Of a DNA stretch of 64,000 nt, positions 32,920 through 44,377 are shown one piece after another (position 1 is the stretch's first letter; each line of letters begins with the position of its first letter). Source of the stretch: Petaurus breviceps papuanus (lineage: Eukaryota; Chordata; Mammalia; Diprotodontia; Petauridae); contig JAMXIF010000022.1 in NCBI GenBank assembly GCA_028583685.1, positions 1,104,305 through 1,168,304 on the forward strand, read 5' to 3'. The notes under the pieces were generated by a model. The model did no database searches. It was not told the origin of the DNA and was given only the letters and a program-made list of their open reading frames with translations. The translations under genes were made by a program, and so were the position numbers.

Positions 32920-33605
32920 ATTTTATTATTATTGTTATTATTAATTTTTGTTTTCAACATTCACTTCCATAAGATTTTGAGTTCCATATTTTCTCTCCCT
33001 GACCCTCCTCCCCCACTCTAAGATGTGCAATCTGATATAGACTCTATGTATACATTTGTATTAAATATATTTTCACTTTAGTCATATTGTAAAGAAGAAT
33101 TATAACCAATGGGAGGAACCACAAGAAAGAAGAAACAAAAAGAGAGAGAGAGAGCAAATAGTATGCTTAGTTCTGCATTCAGACTCTATAATTCTTTCTC
33201 TGGATGTGGAAGGCATTTTCCATCATGAGTGTTTTGGAGTTGTCTTAGATCATTGCATTGCTAAGAAGAGGTAAGTCTATCAGAGTCATTGCACAATGTT
33301 GCTATTCCTGTGTACAATGTTCTCCTGGTTCTGCTCATTTCAGTCAGCATCATTTTATTCAAGTCTTTCCAGGTTTTTCTGAAGTCCACCTGCTTATCAT
33401 TTCTTATGGAACAATAGTATTCCATTACATTCATATACCACAACTTGTTCAGCCATTCTCCAATTGATGGGCACTCCCTAAATTTCTAATTCTTGACCAC
33501 TACAAAAAAAAGAGCTGCTATAAATGTTTTTTACATGTGGGTTCTTTTCCCATTTTAATGATCTAGATCTAGAAGTGGTATTGCTGGGTCAAAGGATGGG
33601 CACTG
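32920..33605 (-). mobile_element. L1 LINE 3' end
   Basis: The + strand is antisense L1 3' sequence: 'cattcacttccataagattt', 'gttctgctcatttcagtcag', 'ccattctccaattgatggg' and 'attgctgggtcaaaggatgg'. The copy is long and fairly well preserved, typical of marsupial L1 3' ends. Confidence 0.75.
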
Positions 33606-33779
33606 TTCTAATGAAACCACAGGGACTGGCAGCCCAAGTCAATCCCAGTCCTTTACCTCCCATTTCCATTTGCCCTGGGCTCATTGTTCTGGGGTAGCTT
33701 GACTACTCAGACATTCTCATATTCATTGTCTTTTCATTCCAACTTTGGCTACTCAGGGAAAGCTGCTACTTATAGAATT

Positions 33780-34340
33780 GCTAATTACAAAGCTAGTTTG
33801 TTATGAACTCAAAGTCTAGGGTTTTTCCCCCAGAAGGGAATGGAAGAAAAGTGCCCAATTTACAAACATGAATCAGATATGGAACAGGTAGTTTATTAAG
33901 AATGATAGAATCAAAAACTGGCTGTGTAACCTTGAGCAAGTTACTTAACCCCAATTGCTTTAAAAAAAAAAAGAATGATAGAAGCATTAGAACAGAATGC
34001 AGCAACTTATTACTATTAGTTTGATCAATAGGAAAATAATATCCAAGCCCCACGGGGATAGAAATATTTTTGTATTTCTTTTGCAAGCCTGCTAATTAGC
34101 CCCTTTATATTTCACCTCTGCTAAGCACAGTGGCCCTTCTCTATTGACTTTTTCCTTTGGCCATCCCAATCCTGCTGCTGCTGCAGCTACACTTGCAATC
34201 AACTGCCCAGACAGACAATGCAGCCACTGCTTTGGTCACCTCCCAAGACCTTATGAAATTTTGAAACTTCCAAGGTCATCTGTATTGTCCCTCTCAAGGT
34301 CATTGCTCAATTATCTATCTGGGTAACACAAGACAAGTGA
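33780..34340 (-). mobile_element. Possible LTR fossil
   Basis: The reverse complement has a TATA-like 'aaatataaagggg' near 34110 and, about 200 bases downstream, 'cttaataaactacctg', the spacing of an LTR promoter and poly(A) signal. No family is recognised and the ends are uncertain. A truncated SINE lies inside. Confidence 0.3.
33911..33970 (+). mobile_element. Strongly 5'-truncated SINE
   Basis: The insert reads 'ctggctgtgtaaccttgagc' and 'ttaaccccaattgctttaaa' with an A tail, identical in type to the 3' monomer of the dimeric SINE. Perfect 13-bp duplications (aagaatgatagaa) lie at 33898-33910 and 33971-33983. Confidence 0.88.
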
Positions 34341-34485
34341 GGTGGCCTCAGGGCAGGCACAGGTTTACCTGAATACAACATGAGTTCATACATGTACGAA
34401 AAGTAAGATGGGGGAGAAGGCTAACACTATTCTGCCTATTTCCTCCAACTCTTCTCTTCTTCTGTCAGTTTCTGTCACTCTTCCC

Positions 34486-34529
34486 TAATTACTTTACTTC
34501 TTCTCCCCTCCCTCCCTTCTCCTTTTCTT

Positions 34530-34565
<36 letters not shown>

Positions 34566-34732
34566 CACTTTTCACTTATGCTTTCTTTCTTTTTTTCTTT
34601 CCCTTTTTTCTTTATTCCTCTCTTCTTTCCTTATTCCTCTTTCTCCTCCTCCTCCTCCTCCTCCTTCTTCTTCTTCTTCTTCTTCTTCTTCTTCTTCTTC
34701 TTCTTCGTCTTCTTCCTTTCCCCTCCCTTCCA
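34486..34732. repeat. Polypyrimidine tract with (CTC)n and (CTT)n
   Basis: About 245 bases are almost all C and T on the + strand, with CTCT, TTTC, a CTC run at 34643-34665 and a CTT run at 34664-34706. Confidence 0.92.
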
Positions 34733-35225
34733 ATAAGTGCTCATTTCACCTTTGGTTGAAGATTTCTCATGATGGGGAACCTACTAGCACTGAAGCATCC
34801 CATTCCCTTTCTGAACAGTTCTAATTGTCAAGAAGTTTTTTCCTTACATTAAGTCCAAACTGGTCTCATCACAGTTTCTCCCCACTGTTCCTGGTTCTGG
34901 CCTTTGCAGGCCAGAAACAATAATCTGTTCTTACCATATGACAGTCACCTGAACCCTTGAAGCTAAAATCATGCCCCTTTTCTCCAGGCTAAATATTCAT
35001 AGCAATGTACAATATGCTTTCCAGTCTCACCATCTTGGCTTCTCTGTGAAAGACATGCCCCAGCTTATCAGTGTCCTTTCTGGAATTTGGCACCTGGAAC
35101 TTGGCTAAGCTAAACACAATGACACAGTACTCTAGGTCTATTTTAATTGGGGCAGAGTACAGAGGGATTATCATTGCACTTCTGAGCACTATGCTTCTCT
35201 TAATGTAAACTGAGGGATCATTAGG

Positions 35226-35402
35226 TATTTTGGATGGATGGATGATAGATGAATGGATGGATGGATGAATAGATAGATGATAGATGAATGTATGGGATAG
35301 ATAGATGTATAAATGGATGGGTGGGTGGATAAATGGATAGATAGATAATGGATGAATAAATAGAGAAGTGGATAGATGGACAGATTAATAGATAGTAGAT
35401 AT
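35226..35402. repeat. (TGGA/TAGA)n microsatellite
   Basis: About 175 bases of mixed ATGG, ATAG and ATGA tetramers on the + strand. Confidence 0.92.
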
Positions 35403-35660
35403 GGGGCAGCTACATAGCTCTGTGGATAGGATATTAGACCTAGAGCCAAGGAGATCTAAACTCAAATACAGTCTCTGATACATAGCAGCTTTGTAATCCT
35501 GGACAAGGAGCTTTACTATAATCTGCCTCAGTTTCTTCAACTGTAAAGTGGTGCTCATAATAGCCCCATGGTTGTTGTGAGAATCAAATGAGATAACAAT
35601 TGTAAAGCATTAAGCATTGTGGTTGGCACACAGTGAGTGCTATATAAATGTTAACTATTT
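35403..35660 (+). repeat. MIR copy, full length
   Basis: It runs from 'ggggcagctacatagctctg' through 'cctcagtttcttcaactgtaaag' and 'gttgttgtgagaatcaaatg' to 'gtgagtgctatataaatg'. It sits beside the tetramer array inside the L3 element. Confidence 0.8.
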
Positions 35661-36584
35661 TATTATTATTAGATAGATAAATGGATAGAAAAGACATAGA
35701 TCATTTATTAAGTGTTTACTATGTGCCAGGCCCTGTGCTAACTACTGTTGAGATATACTGTATATATGGTATACTAAAAACCCCAGGTCCTTTTCAGAAA
35801 GCTGTCCAACCACACTTCTCCCGTCTTGTGCTAATAAAGATTTTTTTTAATGCAGGACTTTATGTTTTTCCATATTAAATTTCATAAGATTCAGCACATC
35901 TTTCTAGTCTAGGCTATCAAGATATTTCTGGATCCTGTCTCTATCCCTCCATATGTTAGCAGTCTCTCTCCCAGCTTTGTGTTATCTGTAAATTGGATAA
36001 ACATGTCATTGATGCCTCCATCCCAGCACTTGATTAAAAAATATTGAGAAGTGCAGGGCCAGGGACTCTGATGCATTCCCCCAAAGGTCTTCTTCTAAGA
36101 TAACGTGGAACATTCAGCCCTACCCTTTAGGTCTGGGCATTCAAATTGTTCTGAAATCACCTCATCAAGCTGTCATAACTTAGATCTCTTCCTGTTGCCC
36201 ATTAAGAAAAGTCAAGAGACCTTGTCAAATGCTTGCTGAAAATCAGGTATATCATATCTATCTATGACTATATCTGGATGGATCTACCAGTCTAGTAAGC
36301 TATCCAAACAGGAAATGAGGCTAGCCCTGCTTCTGATGAAGCCATGTGGCACTTAGTAATTATTCCTTTCCTTTCCTTTCCAGTCAGCTCTTTAATAATA
36401 CAATGTAGAAAATTCTAAGGTGTCTGAGTCAAATTCACTGCTTAAAGTTTGAAGACACTTCGCCCTTTTTTGAAAATTGTCACATTTTCCCTTCTCTAGG
36501 CCTGTGGCATTTAGGATATCCAAGGGTTTTCCAAAACAATTCCAAGGACTCTGCAATCATATTATGCAAATTCTTTCATAATAA

Positions 36585-36835
36585 CAATGATAATAGCATG
36601 CATTTCTATAGTGCTTCAAGGTTTGCAAAATGCTTTAGAAATGTCATCTCATCTGGTCCTCAACAACTCCGGGAAATAGATGTTATTATTATCCTTATTT
36701 TACGGATGAGGAAACTGAGGCTAAGGGCAATTGAGTGACTTGCCCTGGGTCACACACCTCATCAGTGCAATCCAGATTTGAACTCAGGTCTCCCTGGCTC
36801 CAGGACTGGCTGTCTATACATCGTACCACTTATCT
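36585..36835 (-). repeat. MIR copy
   Basis: Landmarks are 'aataacaatgataatagcatg', 'gtgcttcaaggtttgcaaaatg', 'ttttacggatgaggaaactgagg' and 'tgaactcaggtctccctgg'. Confidence 0.8.
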
Positions 36836-36899
36836 GCTTCATTACCCTAGGATGTAGTTTGGGCCCAGTGACTTGAATTCAAGCCAAGTGAGCTTTTAC

Positions 36900-37300
36900 C
36901 ATCACCTCACATTCCTATGAAAGTGACCATACCATCTTAGAAATACGATAAAGAAGACAAAGAAATATGGATAGAGTAAGTCATGTGACTTAGGTTTTAG
37001 AAGAACATACTTCAAAGTATTTAGAGAAAGGATAAATGTAACCTCGTGGACTAAAAAAACTCTACAAAATGAGGCAGTCCAGAAGGGATAAGAAGTACTA
37101 AGGAGTGAGATTCCATGTTTTCTGACTTGAAATATTGTACCATATTGAACATCCCTCCTCCTTTTTTCCCCTCTTGTCTCAAATTTTGCCAAAAAAACCC
37201 TTGTTTTGTAGTCTTTAAAGTTCATGGGTAGCTTTACATTAGTCTGGATTATATCTACCTGGCCCTCTTTGCATAGGACTGATGCCACTCTTGTATTCAT
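36900..37300 (+). mobile_element. L3/CR1-related LINE piece, sense copy
   Basis: Its 36927-37110 part is the reverse complement of 38680-38872 with few differences ('gtcatgtgacttaggtttt', 'gaggcagtccagaaggg'). It is therefore an opposite-strand copy of the L3-type element at 38.6 kb. Confidence 0.6.
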
Positions 37301-37670
37301 CTTCCATTATCTGCTTTTCCTTGCATTCTATGGATATGTCTGTATTTATGTGTATGTGCGTGTGAATACACATGTGTATGTAGGGGTGGTAGTCAAACTA
37401 TAGGAAATTTGTTTAAATGTTTAAGAAGGATTGAGGTGGAAGATAATTTTCAGGAAGCATGACACAGGTTTTTAAAAATGTTTCTTGTCCTTTAAATCTG
37501 CCTTTAGGGATCAACACAGTCTTAGGGTTGAGATTAAGGACCCTCAGCCCCAGTTAGCCCTCAGTGGTGTTTTTCTTTGAAAGGGTAGTTTCTGAAATGT
37601 TTCTGAAGGGGTACAAATTGACAATCAGGAGTTATATGGGAGTTACAAGGACTTTCTAACCCTAAATCTG
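37301..37670. other. Unassigned sequence
   Basis: No gene or repeat is recognised. A short TG-rich stretch lies at 37340-37385. Confidence 0.3.
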
Positions 37671-37674
37671 ACTC

Positions 37675-37887
37675 AGGCTTGGGATGAGGTCATCCTGACT
37701 CTGGGGCCAGTGCTCTTACTCACTGAGCCACCTGGCTGCCCCTAAGCAATTGGGGTTAAGTAACTTACTCAAGGTTACACAGCCAGGTGTTTCTGGGTGT
37801 GTGCTAATTGTCTGAGCTTGGATTCAACCTCAGGTCATCCTGATTCCGGGGCTGGTGCTCTTACTCATTGTGTTACCTGGCCTCCCC
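37675..37887 (-). mobile_element. Dimeric tRNA-SINE, second copy, 3' truncated
   Basis: The + strand reads 'gagccacctggctgcccc' and then 'taagcaattggggttaagtaac' without a gap, followed by the rest of the 5' monomer to 'gttacctggcctcccc'. The junction 'aattgctta|ggggc' is the same as in the copy at 3586. The 3' monomer is cut short and decayed. Confidence 0.75.
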
Positions 37888-37904
37888 AGGACCTAATTCT
37901 TAGG

Positions 37905-38475
37905 GCTGTAAGTTAAAAGCACTAAGTTAAGAGCCCACTTTCCCTCTAATGGGAAGCAAAGTAGTCACTCAGCTAAGGTCTCCAGGAGCCTGAGACAGAC
38001 GCTCCACAAGAACATGCCCAGAAGAGCACCACTAGCAGTGATCATGAGATCTGTGCCTAGCAATGACCACAAAACCATCAGAGCACCACCAGTAGAGACT
38101 ACATGCCACTTAAGATCAATAGAATGAAGCTCCAAGGGGAGCATGAAAGCATCCCCAGAAGACCTCAGTGGCCCTGTAGTGTTGGAGGTATGAGTTGACA
38201 TATTCCATCTGCAAACCCTTTTATGTGCTTCTATGTGTGTCTTTTCATGTGTGTTATCTAGATGTGTCCAGTCTTCCCCACTGATATTTAATTATAAAAA
38301 TTACATATTTAAATATGAGTTAATTGTGGAGGGTTTGCCCCCCAGATTTGTGGGCAGAAAATGTTCTACTGCTACTTTCCTTACTACACTACTTCATTAA
38401 ATGAACTTGTTTTGAACCAGGTAATCTGTCCCCTGGCTTAGCAAAAGCAAACAGTGGGGGCTGGTGGGCTGTGGT
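37905..38475 (+). mobile_element. Possible LTR fossil with a primer-binding-like site
   Basis: An 'attaaatgaacttgttttg' stretch at 38395 resembles an R region. About 60 bases later 'aaacag|tgggggctggtgggc' (38450-38470) resembles an LTR end followed by a tRNA-Pro-type primer-binding site (TGGGGGCT). This is the layout of a gammaretrovirus-like element. No gag or pol is recognised, and L3 sequence follows closely. Confidence 0.32.
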
Positions 38476-38579
38476 TTTTGAGTGGGTTTGGACCCCACAA
38501 ACTATCTTAAACCTGGGAAAACTTTCTGGATTTCCCATGAGAGAAGGCAGCTCTCCAAATGTGCCATCTACATTTATTT

Positions 38580-39600
38580 GTTTTTATTAAGTCTAAGTTG
38601 GTCAATTTCCTTAGCTTCCATTTTAGCATTTTAAGGCAACTTTCCCCTTTCCTCCTCATTGGGATTGTTTGTGTCTTCAGAATTTCACTCCTTAGTGCTT
38701 CTTATCCCTTCTGGACTGCCTCATTTTGTAGAATTTTTTTAGTCCACGAGGTTACATTTATCCTTTCTCTAAATACTTTGAAGTATGTTCTCCTAAAACC
38801 TAAGTCACATGACTTACTCTATCCATATTTCTTTGTCTTGTTTATCATATTTCTAAGATAGTATGGTCACTTTCCACAAAGCTTTAAATCATTTGTATTT
38901 TAGCAACTATAGCCTCTTCTTGTTGGCTAGAATAGGGTCCAGAATAGCAGTTGTCTTCATCCCTTTTCCCACCTTTTGAAGGATGAAATTATCAATAAGG
39001 AGAGTCAAGAAATCATTAGCTATTCTGCTTTTGGCAGAGAGAGACTTCCAGCAGATGTCCAGATAATTGAAGTCCCCCATCACCACTCTATCATGCATCT
39101 GTGCCAGGCTTGTGATCTGTTTCCTGAATTCCTCATCTGTTTCCTTTTTCTTTTCTTTTTTTTTTTCTGTCCAAGTGGTTGGTAATATATTCCAATGACA
39201 ACATTGATTCTGTTCTTGCCTCCATTCATCTTTGCCCAAATGCAGTCCACCATGCCTTCCGCTCTCTGGTTCCTGGGTTTCCTCACATAAATATATTTTC
39301 TTAATATGCTCATATTCTCTGTGCACTTTTTACTTGTGCTTTTAAAAAATAAGATATATCTTCATAGAGCCATTTTCCAATCTTGGGTTTCATTTCACCA
39401 AGATTCAGTAATACCTACAAGGTTGAATTTGGCCCTTGGCATTAGGATTTCTAGTTCATCTTACTTGTTACTTATACTTTCTGCATTTTTTATGGAGATA
39501 TCTGAAGTCACAGGTTTTATTACTGGCTCCTTTCCAGGATCTTGTCTTCTGTGAACTTTTTGGTGATTCTGAGGCCATTATTCCTCCACTGTAGCTATTT
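38580..39600 (-). mobile_element. L3/CR1-clade LINE with endonuclease segment
   Basis: In the minus frame over about 38930-39130 the peptide reads VVMGDFNYLDICWKS, SRIANDFLTLLIDNF and TAILDPILANKKRL. This is the GDFN-containing C-terminal half of a CR1-clade apurinic endonuclease. The frame is open for about 139 codons but interrupted by a low-complexity KKEKKK stretch, so it is a decayed copy. Confidence 0.75.
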
Positions 39601-40065
39601 TCCAAGTTATCTAGCTTGCTAAATATACATACACGATTCTCTCTCTTTCTCTTCCTTTTATTTTCTTTTAAAAATGTAAATATTTTTAATTTTGATATCA
39701 CCTTCATTTTCTCCCCTTCCCCATTCAGATAGCCATTTCTTACAATTAAGAATTTTTTGAAAATGGTTTTTTAAAGAATTTTTTAAAAGTAAAGAAAAGA
39801 AGTAATTCAGCTAAACTAACCAATATCAACCAAGCACAGTCCCCCATCCTACCCCTGTTACACACCATCTCCAAGGAAGGGAGAGAAATACATGATCATC
39901 TTTTCTATAGGGTTAAGCTTGGTCATCATAATCACCCAGTACTGAATTTCTTTTTGTTGTTGCTGCTGTTCCTTCCATTTACATTGTTGTAGTCATTGTT
40001 TTTCTGCCTCTGTTGACTTTATGTGAGTCTTCTATGCTTCTCTGTAGTCTTCATAGTTAAAATTC

Positions 40066-40235
40066 TTCCTCAGACTCTTACTGGCTGTGTGATCCTGGGC
40101 AAGTCATTGAACTTCTCTAAGCCTCCATTTCTTTATCTGTAAAATGGGGACAATAATAGCACCTACCTCCTAGAGTCATTGTGAGGATCAAATAAAGTAT
40201 TTGTAGAGCACTTTGTAAATGTTTATCAGGGCTAG
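40066..40235 (+). repeat. MIR inside L1
   Basis: It reads 'cctcagactcttactggctgtg', 'ttctttatctgtaaaatgggg' and 'gagtcattgtgaggatcaaat', sense MIR without its tRNA head. Confidence 0.75.
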
Positions 40236-40506
40236 CTAGCATGGCTTTTTGTAGCATTGCATTATGTTAATATACCATGTTTTTTTATCCATCCCCCTCA
40301 TAGAGGGACATCTATGTTTTCCCAAGTCTTTACTATTACAAAAAGTGTTACTAAAATAAATTTTTTTGTGTGTATAGGATGATTTTCTTTCTCTCTTTGA
40401 CCTTTTTGGGATACTTCCTAGCAGTGGCATCTCTGAGCCAAAGGATATGGAGATTTTAGTGATTTTGTAGCATAATTTCAATTTGCTTTTCAGAATAGTT
40501 GGATGA

Positions 40507-41678
40507 CTTTGGTTGGTTGTCATCCTTCGTTCTCATAGAGGACCAAAATGACATCACTGTGCTAGAGTCAAGTTTCAATGTGTCTGACTGTGGCTGATCA
40601 GACCAATACAAGCTCGAAATGTTCTGCCACAGGTTGGACACAAATAGTTCATGTGAACATTTGGGGTGGATTCTCTAAATTTGCACATCCTGTGTTTCCT
40701 TTAACCTGTTTCAATTCTGCTTTGCTCACAGAGCATGGCACCTTCTCTGATGTGGGCACACTATGCTGAGTGGTCCTGTGCCAGTGTCTCCCATGTCACA
40801 CAACCAATTCCAAAGTTCTTGAGAGAAACCTTGAGAGTGTCCTTGTATCGCTTCTTCTGACTACCATGTGAACGCTTGCCCATAAAACAGTCTTTTTGAC
40901 AAGCATATGTTTTGCATTCAAACAGTAAGGCCAGCCCATCAGAGTTGCACTCTTTGAAGCAGAGTTTGAATGCTAGGCAGTTTAGTTCGAGTAAGGTCCT
41001 CAGTGTCTGGTACCTTATCCTGCCAGGTGACCTTCAGAATCTTCCTAAGACAATTCAAATGGAAGTGATTCAGTTTCCTGGTATGGTGCTAGCAGATTGC
41101 CCAGGTTTCACAGGCATACAACAATGAGGTCGGCACAACGGCTCTGTAGACCTTTAGTGTGGTAGAATACCTCTTCTAAGCTCCCATATTTATAGCTCTA
41201 AGCTCCCAAACACTGACCTAGCTCTGGCATTCGTTTATCAACCTCATTATCAATGTGTACATCCCTGGAAAGTACTACCAAGGTAAGTGAATTCATCCAC
41301 AACATTCAAAACTTCTCCATTGGCTGTAACTGATGGTTTCACATGTGTATGGCATGGTGGTTTATGGCGCATCTGAGTTTTCTTTTTTTTGTTAAGTCAA
41401 AATTAGCACAATCAGCAGAGAATTGCTTCATACTTTGTTGCATTTCAGCTTCAGAGGCTGCTTTGAGTGCACAATCATCCACAAACAGAAAATTATGCAC
41501 CAATACTCCTTCCGCTTTGGTCTTGGCTTGTAGCCTTTTCAGGTTGAAGAATTTCCCATCAGAGTGGTAGCTGACCTTGATGCCATGTTTGTCCTCATCA
41601 AAAGCATTTGACAGCACGTCTGAAAACTTCATGCTAAAAAGCATGGGAGCAAGCACACAGCCTTGTTTCACTCCATCC
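40507..41678 (-). mobile_element. 5'-truncated non-LTR retrotransposon with reverse transcriptase
   Basis: A minus-strand frame at 41339-41671 reads MKQGCVLAPMLFSMKFSDVL, and later VHNFLFVDDCALKAASEAEM. These are the KQG and FxDD (here FVDD) motifs of a LINE reverse transcriptase. The 3' end at 40507 carries the tail 'gacaaccaacc' in antisense. A 10-bp duplication agttggatga flanks it (40497-40506, 41679-41688). The C-terminal part still shows a CxxC-type remnant. The clade (RTE-like or other) is not settled. Confidence 0.8.
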
Positions 41679-41790
41679 AGTTGGATGAATTTGCAGTTCC
41701 ACCAACAGTGTATTAGTGTGCCTGTCTTTCTACACTCCCTTCAACATTGATTATTGCCATCTGTTACCTTTGCCAACATTCCCCTTCAGT

Positions 41791-42304
41791 TTAAAGTCTT
41801 GTAAATAAGATTTGCAAGATTCAAAGCAAAATAGGTTCTTATGTGCCTTTGTTAAGTGCACTCCATCCCTGGTCACAAGGCCATCATTCCTATATTTTAA
41901 ATTGTTCCAAAATCTGTTCTCAGATACTGTCCTTTTAACTAGCTGATCACTTCACAAACAACTTCAATTTCTGAAACCTTCTTCTTCAATCAGCAGTGGT
42001 GATGAAAATACCATGTGTTCTTATAGTCTTATCCAAGATTTCTTACCCAAAATTTCATTATCCTTTGTAGTGCTTTCTAGATTCCCCCAAGATATACTGT
42101 CAGCATAATATATGCCAGCATGAGATTTCAGAAATGAGTAGTAGTCATAGGAGTTGACAAATTTGGGGGAGACTGGTTCTCTTTCATATCCTGGATATAT
42201 GCTCTGAGAAGATAGTTGACCTCCCTATTGTTAATATCTTAACCCTTGACTGGATAGGACCAACTACTACTTTTCTCTTTGTTATTGTGCTTCCATTATT
42301 TCAA
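41791..42304. other. Unassigned, possibly old LINE sequence
   Basis: Phrases such as 'ggtcacaaggccatcattcc' and 'tgtccttttaactagctg' suggest old antisense L3/CR1 sequence, but this is not firm. No gene is seen. Confidence 0.25.
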
Positions 42305-42510
42305 TAGTGTCTGATTTTGTGATAGCATTTGGAATTTTCATGGCAAAGATACTAGAATGGTATTCCATTTCCTTCTCAAGCTTGTTTTACAGATGGGGAA
42401 ACAGAGGCAAACAGGGTTAAAGGACTTGAATCTGAGGACAGATTTGAACTTAGGAAGATGAGGCGTCCTGACTCCAGGTCTGGTGCTCTATCCACTAGAT
42501 GTCCCAAAAT
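42305..42510 (-). repeat. CORE-SINE with RTE-like tail
   Basis: It has 'tcatggcaaagatactagaatgg', 'cagaggcaaacagggttaaag' and 'tggtgctctatccactag', the antisense layout. Confidence 0.7.
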
Positions 42511-42739
42511 ACCTGTAGTAGTGAGGGACAAATGATATAATGTTTGTAAGTTTTGAGTGATGATATAAATGTCAGTTACTATTATAAGTCTCACAACAGA
42601 CAGCTTACACATTTCATTAGTATTCACAGTATCAAAAGTTCCAAGGGAAGACCCCTAGAATATGGATGGCCCTCTCTGGAGGCTTTATGGGAGGATGTGA
42701 ATAAGAATCACCCAGGAGCAAAAGGAAGAGATGGACAGT

Positions 42740-43960
42740 GATCTGTCATATTGGAGGGACTATCCCCATTAATGAAATTGTAGCTACATCTGTAAGGGGA
42801 GGAGCATGTTTCTGACCAGGGAATAATGCCTTTGAAAATTACATCCAAGACTAGGGAGTTTTGAAAAGAAAAAAGTAATAGAAGGGATAAAGTGATTGTT
42901 GCCACTCAGGAATTTTGCCCTTTGTTCTGCCACACCTTATTTCATATTGTTTGAGAAGTTATTTTTATTTTCCCTTGTTATTTAATTTTTTGATTGTGAG
43001 GGTTGTTCAGGAAACCCCTGATCCATTGAACCCTTTCCTAACCCACGTGAAGATTACATATTGGGCAGGGAATAGACACATGGAGATGTCAAGGTTTTGC
43101 TCCTTTCATGTTTAGGAATTTGCACCTTGAGAAGGAAATGGAATCTTGTGTGGTTCACATTTATCCAGAGTGGACAACATTCAGATTGCAAAGGGTAAAA
43201 ACCTGCGAATGGACCGGTTATAGCTTGTAATGTAGGTATAAATAAGCGTGTATGCTTCATTGCTCGTGGAGGTGTGAAGAGGCTTCTCCATCTGCTTCAT
43301 GGAATCTGCAGGAACTAACCACAGGCTGGCTAAAAGATTGACCCCATCCTTGCTGACCTTTAAAAAGCAAGCTAGCCAGTTCTCCAGACAGACTCTTGAA
43401 AGAAGGTGCTACCAGCACTGGTGAGAGAGCCACTTGTGGAGGAAGAACCCAGCCGTTGAGAAGGAGTCCTTCTCCGTCTTTTCTTGTGTCTCTACCTAGT
43501 ACAGTTGATGGGAAGGCAATTTTTCTCTCTGCCCTCTGACATAACATTAGAATTTTGTAATGGAATCACCTACCTAGTAGGAGGTCTAAGAGGGCCAAGC
43601 TATTGAGTCCAGCTGAGCTTAGGAGAAGAACAATAGCATGTGTCCATCAGAAATAAGTGCTCTTCAGAATGGCACAAAGAAGTGGGGGAATAATGTAAGC
43701 ACACCACTAGAAGAGAAAAGAGGTGTAGACCTATAGTACTACTAGAGGCCTGAGTTGCCTCGGCCAATATGAGTGCCTTTCTATTTGTGAATTCTGTTTC
43801 TATCCACTCTTCCAACTGATAATATGTATTTGTGAGATGATACACCATAAGTTTATGGGGGAAATGTATCCAACTATGCCATTTCAATAAATGCCTCTCC
43901 TCTGAGCTAATTGTGTCTTCTGGCTAGCTGTTGGAGATAAATGCATTTATGGGGGCTCAG
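42740..43960 (+). mobile_element. Possible LTR-like fossil
   Basis: A strong TATA-like 'ggtataaataagcg' lies at 43231 and 'ttcaataaatgcctctcc' at 43883 looks like a poly(A) signal with downstream context. The distance is long for one R region, so this may be two elements or not an LTR. No family is recognised. Confidence 0.25.
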
Positions 43961-44377
43961 GAGCTATAATTTTAGTAGTTCAGACCCACAGAATGCCTTG
44001 AATCTGGGGATTCAACTTGAGTATAATTTATAGGTGATAGCTCATACTGGGGTGCTACTTTACACTAGAGGTATCAGGAATTTTGTCCCTATGACTGACT
44101 TGGGACTTTATGAAGTTTCATTCTTCCAGACACTGGGCTGACTTTGCTTTCTCTGTTACAGTAGCTAGCAATGGTTGCAAACTGCTGAGCTCTTAGCAAT
44201 ATTTCATTTGAATGGCAATATTGACCCAGACCCCAAGAAACATTGCTTTCTGGGGCAACTGAGAGACAAAGGATTAATCCATGGTTTCCTCCTGCTTTTC
44301 TAGATGGACTGTGGGTAGATTTACAACCTTCCATCAAGGGGTCTCTGTTAACAAACACTAGCATGAACTGGCTTAAA

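Larger units (their letters stand above)
34735..36590 (-). mobile_element. L3/CR1-clade LINE, long interrupted copy
   Basis: The left part is antisense 3' UTR ('tgatggggaacctactagc', 'ctccaggctaaatattcat', 'cagtactctaggtctatttt'). The right part (35840-36590) is antisense reverse transcriptase and 3' ORF ('cagctttgtgttatctgtaaa', 'gaccttgtcaaatgcttgc', 'cctggatctaccagtctag'-like). A microsatellite and a MIR interrupt it at 35226-35660. Confidence 0.7.
39655..41790 (-). mobile_element. L1 LINE 3' region with two nested insertions
   Basis: Antisense L1 landmarks ('ttcattttctccccttccc', 'ctgctgttccttccatttac', 'tagcagtggcatctctgagcc') occur on the left. 'ttgcagttccaccaacagtg' and 'ccttcaacattgattattgcc' occur on the right. 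A MIR (40066-40235) and a LINE (40507-41678) sit inside; L1 resumes exactly after each. Confidence 0.7.

Noticed and set aside
35189-35449. Minus-strand frame rich in SIYLS and HPSIH
   Set aside because: It is a translation of the TGGA/TAGA microsatellite.
41339-41671. 110-codon minus-strand frame considered as a host gene
   Set aside because: KQG and FVDD motifs, with a target duplication around the element, identify it as a LINE fragment.
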